This document shows, one piece after another, positions 40,075 through 49,097 of a stretch of 64,000 nt of DNA; positions within the stretch are counted from its first letter, which is position 1; the number at the start of each line of letters is the position of its first letter. The notes under the pieces were generated by a model. It saw only the letters and a list, made by a program, of their open reading frames with translations, had not been told where the DNA came from and did not search any database. Origin of the DNA: Neptunomonas japonica JAMM 1380 (GTDB lineage Bacteria > Pseudomonadota > Gammaproteobacteria > Pseudomonadales > Balneatricaceae); assembly GCF_016592555.1 (NCBI RefSeq), contig NZ_AP014546.1, positions 620,001 through 684,000 of the forward strand, in the 5' to 3' direction. A program made the translations under genes and the position numbers.

Positions 40075-40371
40075 GTGTTCCGTTGGTTTATTGCATTACT
40101 GCTTTTAATTCTTTTAGGCCTTCAGTATCGACTCTGGTTCGGTGATGCTAATATTTTTCATATATTAGATTTGCAGGAAAAGATCGCTGTTCAAGTTGAT
40201 GAGAATGAGCGTTTGCAAATGAGGAATAGGCAGCTTGAAGCGGAAGTGACCGATTTGAAAAAAGGTCTTTCTGCTATAGAAGAGCGCGCCCGCAGTGATC
40301 AGGGAATGGTGCGTGAGGGGGAAACCTTTTATCAGCTTGTTGAACCATCTGTTGAAGCTATTGAGAACTAA
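40075..40371 (+). CDS. ftsB: Cell division protein FtsB
   Basis: A 98-residue bitopic membrane protein starting at GTG 40075. One N-terminal membrane segment (residues 4-20, FIALLLLILLGLQYRLW) is followed by a periplasmic coiled coil (LQEKIAVQVDENERLQMRN, RQLEAEVTDLKKG) and the conserved end GETFYQLVE. FtsB acts with FtsL and FtsQ to activate septal peptidoglycan synthesis. In most gammaproteobacteria ispD and ispF follow it; here truD starts 3 bp after its stop. Confidence 0.95.
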   Translation: MFRWFIALLLLILLGLQYRLWFGDANIFHILDLQEKIAVQVDENERLQMRNRQLEAEVTDLKKGLSAIEERARSDQGMVREGETFYQLVEPSVEAIEN

Positions 40372-40373
40372 GA

Positions 40374-41414
40374 ATGGATTTGCCTACCCAGTACCGCTAT
40401 CTGTACAACCCACCTACTAGCCAAGCCACTATTCGTCAGTTACCTGAAGATTTTCATGTTGTTGAAATTCCTTCATTTAGTGCGGAAGGTGAGGGGGAGC
40501 ATGAGTTTCTGCTTATTCGTAAAACTGGAGAGAATACAGATTGGGTAGCAAAGCTGTTAGCTAAGTTCTGCCAAATCCCTATTAAAGATGTCGGCTATGC
40601 CGGTAAAAAAGATCGTCACGCCGTTACAGAGCAGTGGTTTAGCGTACGCTTGCCGGTTACACGTAAAATAAATTGGGCTCTTTTTGGTGGTGAGTCGATT
40701 CATGTACTTGAATCTGTAAGGCATCAAAGAAAACTTAGGCTAGGTGCTTTACTAGGTAACCGCTTCTCTATTCGCTTGAGAAACCTGACAAATGAAGACG
40801 ACTTTGTTGGGCGGCTTGAAAAAATAAAAGCGGGCGTACCTAATTATTTTGGTGAGCAACGCTTTGGGCATGGCGGTGGTAACTTGACCAAAGGTTTAGC
40901 GCTGATTAATGGTGAGTTTAAAGAGCGCCAAAGGCATAAAAAAGGTTTATATATTTCAGCTGTTCGCTCTTGGTTGTTTAATCATATAGTTTCGCAGCGC
41001 ATTACCCAAAATTTATGGGATAGTGTATTACCGGGCGATATGATGATGTTAAGTGGTTCACGTAGTCATTTTCTTGCCGAAACAGCTGATGAGAGTTTGC
41101 TCTCAAGGCTGAAAGAGCATGATATACATTTAAGTGGTCCTTTGTGGGGGCGAGGTTCAACGCTTGTGCAGGGAGAAGCCGCTGAGTGGGAAGGAGAGGT
41201 TGTCCGTCCATGGGAGAGCGTCACCGAGCGTCTTGAGCATTTAGGTTTGCAACAAGAGCGTCGCGCGTTACGATTGATACCGGAAGGATTAAGAGCAGTT
41301 AAAGAATCAGATGGGCAGTGGTTGCTGAGCTTTTCACTTCCTGCAGGGGCTTTTGCCACAAGCGTGCTCAGAGAATTGTGTGAACCTTTGACGGCTGGAA
41401 TAGAAGATAAATAG
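40374..41414 (+). CDS. truD: tRNA pseudouridine(13) synthase TruD
   Basis: A 346-residue enzyme. The catalytic Asp lies in VGYAGKKDRHAVTEQWFSV near residue 85. The downstream motif NYFGEQRFGHGGGNL and the C-terminal ending FSLPAGAFATSVLREL are family hallmarks. It makes pseudouridine at position 13 of certain tRNAs. It directly follows ftsB and is followed by surE after 2 bp, so the three are likely one transcript. ispD and ispF, which usually precede it, are missing. Confidence 0.96.
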   Translation: MDLPTQYRYLYNPPTSQATIRQLPEDFHVVEIPSFSAEGEGEHEFLLIRKTGENTDWVAKLLAKFCQIPIKDVGYAGKKDRHAVTEQWFSVRLPVTRKINWALFGGESIHVLESVRHQRKLRLGALLGNRFSIRLRNLTNEDDFVGRLEKIKAGVPNYFGEQRFGHGGGNLTKGLALINGEFKERQRHKKGLYISAVRSWLFNHIVSQRITQNLWDSVLPGDMMMLSGSRSHFLAETADESLLSRLKEHDIHLSGPLWGRGSTLVQGEAAEWEGEVVRPWESVTERLEHLGLQQERRALRLIPEGLRAVKESDGQWLLSFSLPAGAFATSVLRELCEPLTAGIEDK

Positions 41415-41416
41415 CG

Positions 41417-42169
41417 ATGAAGATTCTTATATCAAATGATGATGGTGTATTTTCTCCAGGTCTTGAAGCACTTGCGTTAGCATTGTCTGAGGTGGCCGAG
41501 ATACAAGTTGTTGCTCCAGATAGGAATCGAAGTGGTGCAAGTAATGCGTTAACACTTACTCGCCCTGTCGATGCTCATCGCCATGAGAATAATGGTTTTG
41601 TTAGCTTGAATGGTACCCCAACTGATTGTGTCCATATGGGTGTTTCCGGTTTATTCGGTATGGAACCTGACATTGTTGTTTCTGGTATTAACTCTGGTGC
41701 AAACTTAGGTGATGATGTTATCTATTCAGGTACGGTAGCCGCTGCGATGGAAGGGAGAGCTCTCTCGTTACCGCCGGTTGCCATATCACTGGCTAGTCAT
41801 AATCCGCAGCACTTTTCTACAGCCGCTGAAATTGCTAAAAGCATAGTGCAAAGGATTAGTCAGCTAGCTTTACCTGCACGAACTGTTTTAAATATAAATG
41901 TTCCTGACTTACCTCTTTCTGAAATTAAAGGTGTCCATATTACTCGCCTCGGGCATAGGGCGGCGGCAGGAAAACCAGAGGCTGTTGCTGATCCAAGAGG
42001 GAAAATACGCTATTGGGTTGCAGGTGCCGGTGATGCTGTTGATAAAGAGCCAGGAACTGACTTTTATGCTATTGAGCATGGATTTGTGTCGATTACTCCC
42101 TTACACATTGATATGACGTTATATTCAGGCATGGATGATTTGGGAGAATGGTTGGAGGGCTTGTTGTGA
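41417..42169 (+). CDS. surE: 5'/3'-nucleotidase SurE
   Basis: A 250-residue phosphatase. Metal-binding and active-site motifs are [17 protein letters not shown] at the N terminus, [28 protein letters not shown] and [20 protein letters not shown]. SurE dephosphorylates nucleoside monophosphates and is tied to stationary-phase survival. It overlaps pcm by four bases if pcm starts at GTG 42166. Its place before pcm, nlpD and rpoS is the conserved stationary-phase cluster. Confidence 0.97.
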   Translation: MKILISNDDGVFSPGLEALALALSEVAEIQVVAPDRNRSGASNALTLTRPVDAHRHENNGFVSLNGTPTDCVHMGVSGLFGMEPDIVVSGINSGANLGDDVIYSGTVAAAMEGRALSLPPVAISLASHNPQHFSTAAEIAKSIVQRISQLALPARTVLNINVPDLPLSEIKGVHITRLGHRAAAGKPEAVADPRGKIRYWVAGAGDAVDKEPGTDFYAIEHGFVSITPLHIDMTLYSGMDDLGEWLEGLL

Positions 42170-42831
42170 ATGATATTAACCTTCAAGGCATTGGCATGAC
42201 GTCTCGTCGCACTCGTGACCGTCTAATCAGCCGGCTTAAAGGGCAAGGCATCAGTGATGAAGGGGTGTTAAATACTTTACGTGAAACCCCTCGGCATATT
42301 TTCATTGATGAAGCGTTATCGCATCGTGCGTATGAAGATACTGCACTACCCATCGGTTTTAATCAAACAATCTCACAACCCTATATTGTGGCTAAGATGA
42401 CAGAGGTACTTGTGTCTACAGGTCCTTTGAAGCGGGTTCTTGAGGTAGGTACAGGCTCAGGCTATCAAACGTCAGTATTAGCGCAGCTAGTTGATCAGGT
42501 GTTTTCAGTCGAGCGAATTAAGCCGTTACAAGATAAGGCGAAAGAGCGCTTACGTCAGATGGGCTTGAAAAATGTACATTTGCAGCACTCTGATGGTGGT
42601 ATGGGGTGGCCTTCTAAGGCTCCCTTCGATGCTATTATGGTAACCGCAGCGCCAGAACAAGTGCCTGAAGAATTATTACTACAGCTTGCTATTGGTGGGT
42701 CTTTAGTCATTCCGGTAGGGCAAGAGCAACAACAGTTAAAGCTGATCACTCGTCAAAGTGATCTTGAATATAAAACCCGTATTATCGAAAATGTAAATTT
42801 CGTTCCTCTGCTGGCTGGAACAATACGATAA
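42166..42831 (+). CDS. pcm: Protein-L-isoaspartate O-methyltransferase
   Basis: A 221-residue SAM-dependent methyltransferase. I chose GTG 42166, where a TGGAGGG ribosome-binding site fits and the stop of surE overlaps; an in-frame ATG at 42148 is inside surE. Motifs are [50 protein letters not shown] and the SAM site [16 protein letters not shown]. It repairs isoaspartyl damage in ageing proteins, fitting the stationary-phase neighbourhood. The DUF368 gene follows after 13 bp. Confidence 0.95.
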   Translation: MNDINLQGIGMTSRRTRDRLISRLKGQGISDEGVLNTLRETPRHIFIDEALSHRAYEDTALPIGFNQTISQPYIVAKMTEVLVSTGPLKRVLEVGTGSGYQTSVLAQLVDQVFSVERIKPLQDKAKERLRQMGLKNVHLQHSDGGMGWPSKAPFDAIMVTAAPEQVPEELLLQLAIGGSLVIPVGQEQQQLKLITRQSDLEYKTRIIENVNFVPLLAGTIR

Positions 42832-42844
42832 GGAGATAGATATT

Positions 42845-43783
42845 GTGGGCCAGTCTCGCCGACTAAAAGATTATGTGGTATTAACCTGTAAGGGTATTTT
42901 GATGGGGGCAGCGGATGCTGTGCCAGGAGTATCTGGAGGCACTATTGCTTTTATCACAGGCATTTATGAAGAGTTAATAGGGAGCATCAGGCGGTTTGAT
43001 CTAGAAGCGCTTAAGTTGTTGTTTTCGCAAGGGCCTCAAGCAACGTGGCGGCATGTTAATGGAAGTTTCCTGTTAGCCCTATTACTTGGTATAGGGCTTA
43101 GCCTGGCGACATTAGCGCATATAGTGCTTTTCATGCTGGCAACATATCCCGTTATGCTGTGGTCGTTCTTTTTTGGGCTGATTTTAGCATCTACATGGGT
43201 GATTTCCCGTCATGTGACGCACTGGGATTCTAGCTTTTCGCTGTTGTTTTTATCGGGCGCTGCTATAGCCTATCTAATAACAAGCTTAACCCCAACCGAA
43301 ATTGAAGTGTCTATGCTAACGGTATTTTTATCAGGCAGCGTTGCTATTTGTGCAATGATTCTACCTGGGATTTCCGGGTCATTTATATTGCTGCTCTTAG
43401 GGATGTATAGTCCTATCTTGCAAGCTGTCAAAGATCTTGACCTGAGCATCATCGGACTGTTTGCGACAGGGTGCGCCGCTGGATTACTTAGCTTCTCAAG
43501 ATTGCTTAACTGGCTATTTACCGCTTATAAAATGCAAACGTTAGCGGTGATGTCTGGCTTTTTATTAGGCTCTCTTAATAAAGTTTGGCCATGGAAGTAT
43601 ACAACCGCTTATACATTGAATAGTCATGGTAAGCAGGTACCTTTAGCTCAAGATAATGTTTCACCTTTTAACTATGAAGCACTCAGCGGACAAGACTCTT
43701 TTTTGATGGTATCAATTATATTATTGGTGCTGGGGATGGTAATTGTATTGTGGATGGAACGAGGCCAATCAACTAATCGATAA
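42845..43783 (+). CDS. DUF368 family membrane protein, PopT-type polyprenyl-phosphate transporter
   Basis: A 312-residue membrane protein with about eight to nine hydrophobic segments, starting at GTG 42845. The family motif GAADAVPGVSGGTIAFITGI is near residue 21, and a second, similar half motif MILPGISGSFILLLLGMY is near residue 180, suggesting an internal duplication. DUF368 proteins (PopT) were recently assigned as undecaprenyl-phosphate translocases that return the C55 carrier to the inner leaflet. The specific call here is by family and untested. It sits inside the pcm-nlpD-rpoS cluster and could link carrier recycling to stationary phase. Confidence 0.75.
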   Translation: MGQSRRLKDYVVLTCKGILMGAADAVPGVSGGTIAFITGIYEELIGSIRRFDLEALKLLFSQGPQATWRHVNGSFLLALLLGIGLSLATLAHIVLFMLATYPVMLWSFFFGLILASTWVISRHVTHWDSSFSLLFLSGAAIAYLITSLTPTEIEVSMLTVFLSGSVAICAMILPGISGSFILLLLGMYSPILQAVKDLDLSIIGLFATGCAAGLLSFSRLLNWLFTAYKMQTLAVMSGFLLGSLNKVWPWKYTTAYTLNSHGKQVPLAQDNVSPFNYEALSGQDSFLMVSIILLVLGMVIVLWMERGQSTNR

Positions 43784-43786
43784 GTT

Positions 43787-44668
43787 GTGTATATCAAACA
43801 GAGTAAAATAATAAATAATATACATGCACTGTTTCTAGCCGGCTTGCTGCTGATGCTGGAGGGCTGCTCATCGGGATATGCTCCGGTGAGTGAGCGCTCT
43901 GTCGCGCATAACAATAAAGTAGAAGTTGTAAAATCATCCAGACGTCAGAAAGCACCAGCGAGTTATCGTGTTAAAAGTGGCGATACTCTATATTCAATTG
44001 CTTGGCGCTATGGTTTGGATTATCGACAATTAGCCCGTATTAATGGTATTGGTCGTGATTACCGTATTAATTCAGGTCAAAAATTACGTTTAAAAACGAC
44101 AAGCACTAGTATGAAAGTTGCTAGCAACTCTCGTGCTAGTTCAAAAACATCAACTGCTGATAAAAAGCCCTTAAGTAATAAAGTTGTGGTTGCAAAAGCT
44201 TCCCCGTCTCAAACTTCTTCCTCTAAAGCTGTAAAAGTGAAACCGCCACCTTCTAAAGCTCCAGTAAGAAGTGTTGCGTTATCTAACAAATCACACAAGG
44301 TAAGGTGGCGCTGGCCGACAAGGGGTAAGGTGATTAGTGGTTATTCTGCTAAAGGGAATGTGAATAAAGGTATTAACTTGGCTGGCTCACGAGGCGAGCC
44401 TGTATATGCTGCAGCCACAGGCAAAGTGGTATATGCAGGGAGTGGTTTATTAGGCTATGGCAACCTGATAATCATTAATCATAACCAAGAATACCTAAGT
44501 GCATATGCCCATAACAGCTTAATTTTAGTAAAAGAGAACGAAAATGTTAATGTTGGAGCGAAAGTTGCCGAAATAGGTAATAGTGGCGCCACACGAACCA
44601 TGCTGCATTTTGAAATTCGCAAGGATGGAAAACCAGTAAACCCGCTACGGTATCTACCAAAAAGGTAG
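43787..44668 (+). CDS. nlpD: NlpD-type LysM/M23 lipoprotein, amidase activator
   Basis: A 293-residue lipoprotein, starting at GTG 43787. The signal ends LMLEGC (lipobox, Cys about 27). A LysM domain (YRVKSGDTLYSIAWRYGL...INSGQKLRL) spans about 63-105, followed by a Lys/Ser-rich linker and a C-terminal M23 domain (about 185-290). The M23 metal ligands look degenerate (KGINLAG in place of H-x-G-x-D), as in E. coli NlpD, which activates the amidase AmiC rather than cutting peptidoglycan itself. In relatives the main rpoS promoter lies inside nlpD, and rpoS starts 31 bp downstream here. Confidence 0.9.
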   Translation: MYIKQSKIINNIHALFLAGLLLMLEGCSSGYAPVSERSVAHNNKVEVVKSSRRQKAPASYRVKSGDTLYSIAWRYGLDYRQLARINGIGRDYRINSGQKLRLKTTSTSMKVASNSRASSKTSTADKKPLSNKVVVAKASPSQTSSSKAVKVKPPPSKAPVRSVALSNKSHKVRWRWPTRGKVISGYSAKGNVNKGINLAGSRGEPVYAAATGKVVYAGSGLLGYGNLIIINHNQEYLSAYAHNSLILVKENENVNVGAKVAEIGNSGATRTMLHFEIRKDGKPVNPLRYLPKR

Positions 44669-44699
44669 GCGATAATAATTTGATAGTGATGGATAGGTG

Positions 44700-45692
44700 A
44701 TGACAGTGATGACGAGTCTCGATAAAAATGAGCTGGAAAGTGAAGAGCTGTTACTCGAATCGAAAGACAGCAATGAGCTTACAACTGAAGCTGAAGAGCC
44801 TGAGTTCCTGAATAGCGGGCGGGGGCGAGGTAGTATGGCACATAAAGACTTAATCAATGCTAAGTCTTTAGATGCTACACAGTTGTATCTTAATGAAATA
44901 GGCTTTTCACCGTTACTCAGCGCTGAAGAAGAAGTGTATTTTTCTAGATTAGCGCTTAAAGGCGACATTAAAGCACGCAAACGAATGATTGAGAGTAACC
45001 TTCGTCTAGTGGTGAAAATCTCACGTCGTTATATCAACCGTGGTTTGACGCTGCTTGACTTGATCGAAGAAGGTAACCTTGGATTGATTCGTGCGGTAGA
45101 AAAATTTGATCCTGAGCGTGGTTTTAGATTTTCAACGTATGCAACCTGGTGGATCCGTCAAACGATTGAGCGCGCCATCATGAATCAGACGCGGACTATT
45201 CGATTACCAATTCATGTGGTTAAAGAGCTTAATGTTTACCTGCGTGCAGCCCGAGAGCTTTCTCAAAAGCTTGATCATGAGCCGACCGCAGAAGAAATAG
45301 CTGAGTTAGTTAGCAAGCCAGTTGATAAAGTACAGAAAGTTTTGAAGTTGAATGAACGAGTAGCCTCTATTGATATTCCAATGGGCGACTCAGATAAATC
45401 AGCTATTGAGACCATTGCAGATACAGAGACTTCCGACCCTGAAGTCTTGCTTCAGAACACCAATATCAGTGGTAACCTCGATAAATGGTTAGATATGCTT
45501 CCTGACAAGCATGCCGAAGTGCTATCAAGGCGTTTTGGCTTGCGTAATTATGAAATGAGCACGTTGGAAGAGGTGGGTACTGAAATAGGTTTGACACGTG
45601 AGCGTGTTAGACAGATTCAGGTAGAAGCATTACGTAAATTACGTGAGATCGTTGAGAAAAACGGCCTTACCAGCGAAGACTTGCTGGCATAG
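44700..45692 (+). CDS. rpoS: Stationary-phase sigma factor RpoS
   Basis: A 330-residue sigma-70-family protein. An acidic N-terminal tail (residues 1-50) leads to region 1.2 ([20 protein letters not shown]), region 2 ([20 protein letters not shown], then the [17 protein letters not shown] segment), region 3 and region 4 ([20 protein letters not shown]). It directs general stress and stationary-phase genes. ATG 44700 is chosen; ATG 44709 and GTG 44697 are alternatives. The gene ends 9 bp from convergent fdxA, leaving no room for the small RNA rsmZ that pseudomonads carry there. Confidence 0.97.
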   Translation: MTVMTSLDKNELESEELLLESKDSNELTTEAEEPEFLNSGRGRGSMAHKDLINAKSLDATQLYLNEIGFSPLLSAEEEVYFSRLALKGDIKARKRMIESNLRLVVKISRRYINRGLTLLDLIEEGNLGLIRAVEKFDPERGFRFSTYATWWIRQTIERAIMNQTRTIRLPIHVVKELNVYLRAARELSQKLDHEPTAEEIAELVSKPVDKVQKVLKLNERVASIDIPMGDSDKSAIETIADTETSDPEVLLQNTNISGNLDKWLDMLPDKHAEVLSRRFGLRNYEMSTLEEVGTEIGLTRERVRQIQVEALRKLREIVEKNGLTSEDLLA

Positions 45693-45701
45693 GCTTCGTT
45701 A

Positions 45702-46025
45702 TTACTTGATCAGAAGGGCAAGTTTGTTTGGCTTGTCTTTCCATTCCTCAGCATCTTCTAGTGGCTCAATACGTTCCGTAATATTGGGCCACTTTTCTGA
45801 TAGTTGTGCATTGATTTCTATAAAGATCTGCTGATCTTCAGTGACGTCATCATCTAAAAAAATAGCTTCTGCTGGACATTCAGGTTCGCATAAACCGCAG
45901 TCAATACACTCATCCGGATGGATGACCAAGAAGTTTTCTCCCTCGTAAAAACAGTCTACCGGGCAAACTTCAACACAGTCCGTGTATTTGCAACGTATAC
46001 AGTTTTGCGTTACCACGTAGGTCAT
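45702..46025 (-). CDS. fdxA: 7Fe ferredoxin FdxA
   Basis: A 107-residue ferredoxin. Cluster ligands are visible as C9-x2-C12-x4-C17-x3-C21-P and C40-x2-C43-x2-C46-x3-C50-P, the pattern of one [3Fe-4S] and one [4Fe-4S] cluster with the Cys12 and Cys17 spacing typical of FdxA. It shuttles electrons in the cytoplasm; its partners are not evident here. It is downstream of mutS on the same strand (25-bp gap), matching the Pseudomonas order rpoS-fdxA-mutS. Confidence 0.95.
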   Translation of the reverse strand: MTYVVTQNCIRCKYTDCVEVCPVDCFYEGENFLVIHPDECIDCGLCEPECPAEAIFLDDDVTEDQQIFIEINAQLSEKWPNITERIEPLEDAEEWKDKPNKLALLIK

Positions 46026-46050
46026 CTTATACCTCCACGCTCAGTTGCCA

Positions 46051-48636
46051 TTAGAGTTTGTTTTTTAATGAATATAGCAGCTCTTGTGCTTGGCGTGGAG
46101 ACAGATCATCTAGATCGACAGTTTTTAACTGTTCAACAACAGGATGAGTTGTTGAATTAAACATATCATCTTGTACGGGTGGTGGCGGTGCTATGCGGCT
46201 ATTAGATACAACGCTATCTGTTTCTAGTTGAAACAGCTTTTGTTTAGCTTGATCGATAACATGTGACGGAACGCCGGCAAGTTGTGCCACTTGTAAGCCA
46301 TAGCTTTGGCTTGCTGGTCCGTCCTGGACTTCATGCATAAAGACAATGGTGTCTTGATGCTCAAGAGCGGTTAGATGGACATTGAACACGCCTTCTTGCT
46401 GGTCAGGCAGAGCGGTTAGTTCAAAGTAATGTGTAGCAAACAAGGTGAACGCTTTAATATGTTGTGCAAGAAACTCAGCCGCTGACCATGCTAGCGACAA
46501 GCCATCAAATGTACTCGTGCCTCTACCCACTTCATCCATTAACACGAGACTGCTTTGCGTTGCGTTGTGCAAAATATTGGCAGTTTCTGTCATTTCTACC
46601 ATGAAGGTAGAGCGCCCGCCTGCTAAGTCATCGGAAGAGCCCATTCGCGTAAAAATGCGATCCATAATACCTATATCAACATGTTCTGCTGGCACGTAAC
46701 TGCCGATGTGGGCCAACAAGCTAATGAGTGCTGCTTGGCGCATAAAGGTAGATTTACCACCCATGTTTGGACCGGTAATAATCAGCATGCGACGCTCGGG
46801 ATCAAGTGATAACTGATTGGCGACAAAAGGAGAGTCCAGTACTGATTCAACGACAGGATGGCGCCCTGCGACAATATTGAGCTGCGGCGTATCATGAAGG
46901 TGTGGAGCACTAAAGTTAAGCGTGTCGGCACGCTCTGTAAGGTTATTGAGGGTGTCTAGTTCTGCTAATGCTTGAGCACAGTCTTGCAGGGCTGGGAGTT
47001 GCTCCGCAAGAGTCATTACCAGTGCTTCATAGAGCGCTTTTTCTCGCGCTAAGGCTCGGCTTTTGGCACTAAGGGCTTTGTCTTCAAAGCCTTTTAGTTC
47101 TGGCGTGATAAAACGCTCTGCATTTTTTAATGTCTGTCGACGTATATAATCGGCAGGGGCCCCATCTGATTGGCCTTTGCTGATTTCAATAAAGTAGCCA
47201 TGTACGCGGTTATAGCCCACTTTGAGAGTAGCGATACCTGTACGTTCACGCTCTTGTTGCTCAAGCTTTATCAGATAGTCGCCAGCATTTTCACTGATAT
47301 TACGTAGCTCATCCAGTTCATCATCATAACCTTCGGCAATAACGCCGCCGTCACGAATAACAACAGGGGGATTATCTAAGATCGCTTTTTGTAACAGGTC
47401 AGCTTGTTTGGGAAACTCACTGATAGCAGTTGCTAAATTATTGATATGCTCAGCTCGGTTTTCATCAGCGATAAAACTTTGCAGCTCAGGAAGTCTTTGT
47501 AACGCATCCCTTAAGCGCTCCAGATCTCTGGGGCGGGCAGAACCTAGGCCTACACGGGATAAAATACGTTCTATATCCCCAATACCTTTAAGTGTTTCAG
47601 CTAAAGGTTCGTAACGATAATCCTGTTGTAGCCATTGGATTGAATGTTGACGCTCTAGTAGTACGTTTTTATCCCGTAGAGGTTGGTTTAACCAGCGACG
47701 TAACAAGCGACTACCCATAGGCGTAGCAGTATTATCCAAGACGCTTAGCAGTGTGTTTTCACGTCCACCTGCTAGGTTTTGATCAATTTCTAGGTTGCGG
47801 CGAGTGGCTGCATCTAAAATAACCGTGTCTGAGCGTTGCTCTATCTGTAAGCGGCGAATATGCGGTAACGATGAGCGCTGTGTATCTTTAGCATATTGTA
47901 AGAGACAGCCCGCGGCACCGATAGCAATGTGCATTTCAGCACAGCCAAAACCTTCAAGGTCTTGGGTGTTAAATTGCTGACATAATAAGCGTTGTGATGT
48001 TTCTGGCTCAAAGTTCCAGGGTGCTTGAGGGCGAATACCCTTTCGTCCTTTAAGGAGTAGATCAAGATTGCTGTCGTCGTTAAATAGCACTTCTGCAGGT
48101 TTTAGCCGTTCTAGTTCGGCCAATAATGATTCGCCATCATCAAGCTCCATCAAGCTAAAGCGGCCAGTACTGATATCGACTAAAGAAACACCATAGCGAG
48201 ACTGTGAAGAGTAAATAGCCAGTAAGATATTATCGCGGGATTCATCTAAGAAGGCTTCATCACTTAAGGTGCCTGGAGTGACAATACGGGCAACCTTTCG
48301 CTCCATTGGACCTTTGCTCGCTGCTGGGTCGCCAAATTGTTCACAAATAACGACAGATTCGCCAGCCCTAACAATTTTGGCAATATAGCCTTCAGCTGCA
48401 TGATAAGGCAGACCCGCCATCGGAATAGGATTGCCACCAGACTTTCCACGTGCGGTCAGAGATATATTGAGCAAAGCGGCAGCACGCTTAGCATCATCAT
48501 AAAATAGTTCGTAAAAATCGCCCATACGGTAAAAAACAAGCTCGTCAGGATGCTCTGCCTTGATCTTAAAATACTGCTGCATCATGGGTGTATGTTCAGG
48601 CTTGGCTGCTTTTGGGGTCTTAGTTTTTTTACTCAT
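46051..48636 (-). CDS. mutS: DNA mismatch repair protein MutS
   Basis: An 861-residue ATPase. The mismatch-wedge motif is F41-Y42-E43 in [12 protein letters not shown]. Walker [10 protein letters not shown] lies near residue 617, with the downstream Walker B and signature ([19 protein letters not shown]) and FATHYFEL. It recognises mismatches and recruits MutL. The start codon overlaps the stop of a small upstream frame by one base (TAATG). The cinA-recA pair usual after mutS in pseudomonads is absent on this side. Confidence 0.98.
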   Translation of the reverse strand: MSKKTKTPKAAKPEHTPMMQQYFKIKAEHPDELVFYRMGDFYELFYDDAKRAAALLNISLTARGKSGGNPIPMAGLPYHAAEGYIAKIVRAGESVVICEQFGDPAASKGPMERKVARIVTPGTLSDEAFLDESRDNILLAIYSSQSRYGVSLVDISTGRFSLMELDDGESLLAELERLKPAEVLFNDDSNLDLLLKGRKGIRPQAPWNFEPETSQRLLCQQFNTQDLEGFGCAEMHIAIGAAGCLLQYAKDTQRSSLPHIRRLQIEQRSDTVILDAATRRNLEIDQNLAGGRENTLLSVLDNTATPMGSRLLRRWLNQPLRDKNVLLERQHSIQWLQQDYRYEPLAETLKGIGDIERILSRVGLGSARPRDLERLRDALQRLPELQSFIADENRAEHINNLATAISEFPKQADLLQKAILDNPPVVIRDGGVIAEGYDDELDELRNISENAGDYLIKLEQQERERTGIATLKVGYNRVHGYFIEISKGQSDGAPADYIRRQTLKNAERFITPELKGFEDKALSAKSRALAREKALYEALVMTLAEQLPALQDCAQALAELDTLNNLTERADTLNFSAPHLHDTPQLNIVAGRHPVVESVLDSPFVANQLSLDPERRMLIITGPNMGGKSTFMRQAALISLLAHIGSYVPAEHVDIGIMDRIFTRMGSSDDLAGGRSTFMVEMTETANILHNATQSSLVLMDEVGRGTSTFDGLSLAWSAAEFLAQHIKAFTLFATHYFELTALPDQQEGVFNVHLTALEHQDTIVFMHEVQDGPASQSYGLQVAQLAGVPSHVIDQAKQKLFQLETDSVVSNSRIAPPPPVQDDMFNSTTHPVVEQLKTVDLDDLSPRQAQELLYSLKNKL

Positions 48637-48884
48637 TATAATTCTGTATTAGTGATGTTCAATTTGGCAATAAACTGCTCTTTTGAAGCAGCAGCTAGGT
48701 TGCACATAAAATTCATTAGATCAGACGTGCTTAGGTGGTTAATTACACGCTTCAAACCAGTCGTGCAGGTTACCAAATCAACTTGGAAATCGCTATCGGT
48801 ATGAGGAGCCCTGTGTTGTTCATAGTGTATCTTTAAGTACAGGTCACTGTCGTAAATTGACACCCTCAAGGCGCATCTAAGCAT
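48636..48884 (-). CDS. Small hypothetical protein coupled to mutS
   Basis: An 82-residue frame directly upstream of mutS on the same strand, with its stop overlapping the mutS start as TAATG, which suggests translational coupling. The sequence is well mixed and acidic-polar ([17 protein letters not shown], then [13 protein letters not shown]) and ends [15 protein letters not shown], with no membrane segment. I do not recognise a family. No good ribosome-binding site precedes the first ATG (48884), and a GTG a few codons in may be the real start. Chance cannot be excluded, because the start context is weak. Confidence 0.4.
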   Translation of the reverse strand: MLRCALRVSIYDSDLYLKIHYEQHRAPHTDSDFQVDLVTCTTGLKRVINHLSTSDLMNFMCNLAAASKEQFIAKLNITNTEL

Positions 48885-49097
48885 AGTAGTTCAGATGTTT
48901 CCCGATACCATTGCTGGCATGGGAGTTGTGTGACATCTATTAAGTGTACTTAGCTATGTCACTTCAGTGTGATGCGAGGTAGCAGTTCCCACCTACGCTG
49001 TTTGTTTTGCTTTGATAATAGATAAGCACTTGAAAGCAGGAAAAATAATTAGAAATTGATCGAATACTCGCCTTGCTGGCTGGGTGTGGAGGCATGA
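48885..49097. promoter_or_regulatory. Upstream region of glyA with a long inverted repeat
   Basis: This is the gap between the small frame upstream of mutS and glyA. A two-part inverted repeat spans 48930-48962: arms GTGACAT/ATGTCAC enclose an inner TAAGT-GT-ACTTA dyad. The whole is 33 bp and nearly symmetric. It lies 135-168 bp upstream of the glyA start and is a candidate operator for a regulator of the sarcosine operon. GTGGAGG at 49086-49092 is the glyA ribosome-binding site. I find no recognisable glycine riboswitch core. Confidence 0.45.

Noticed and set aside
48885..49097. Glycine riboswitch upstream of glyA
   Set aside because: I could not find the conserved paired core sequences; only an inverted repeat is visible.
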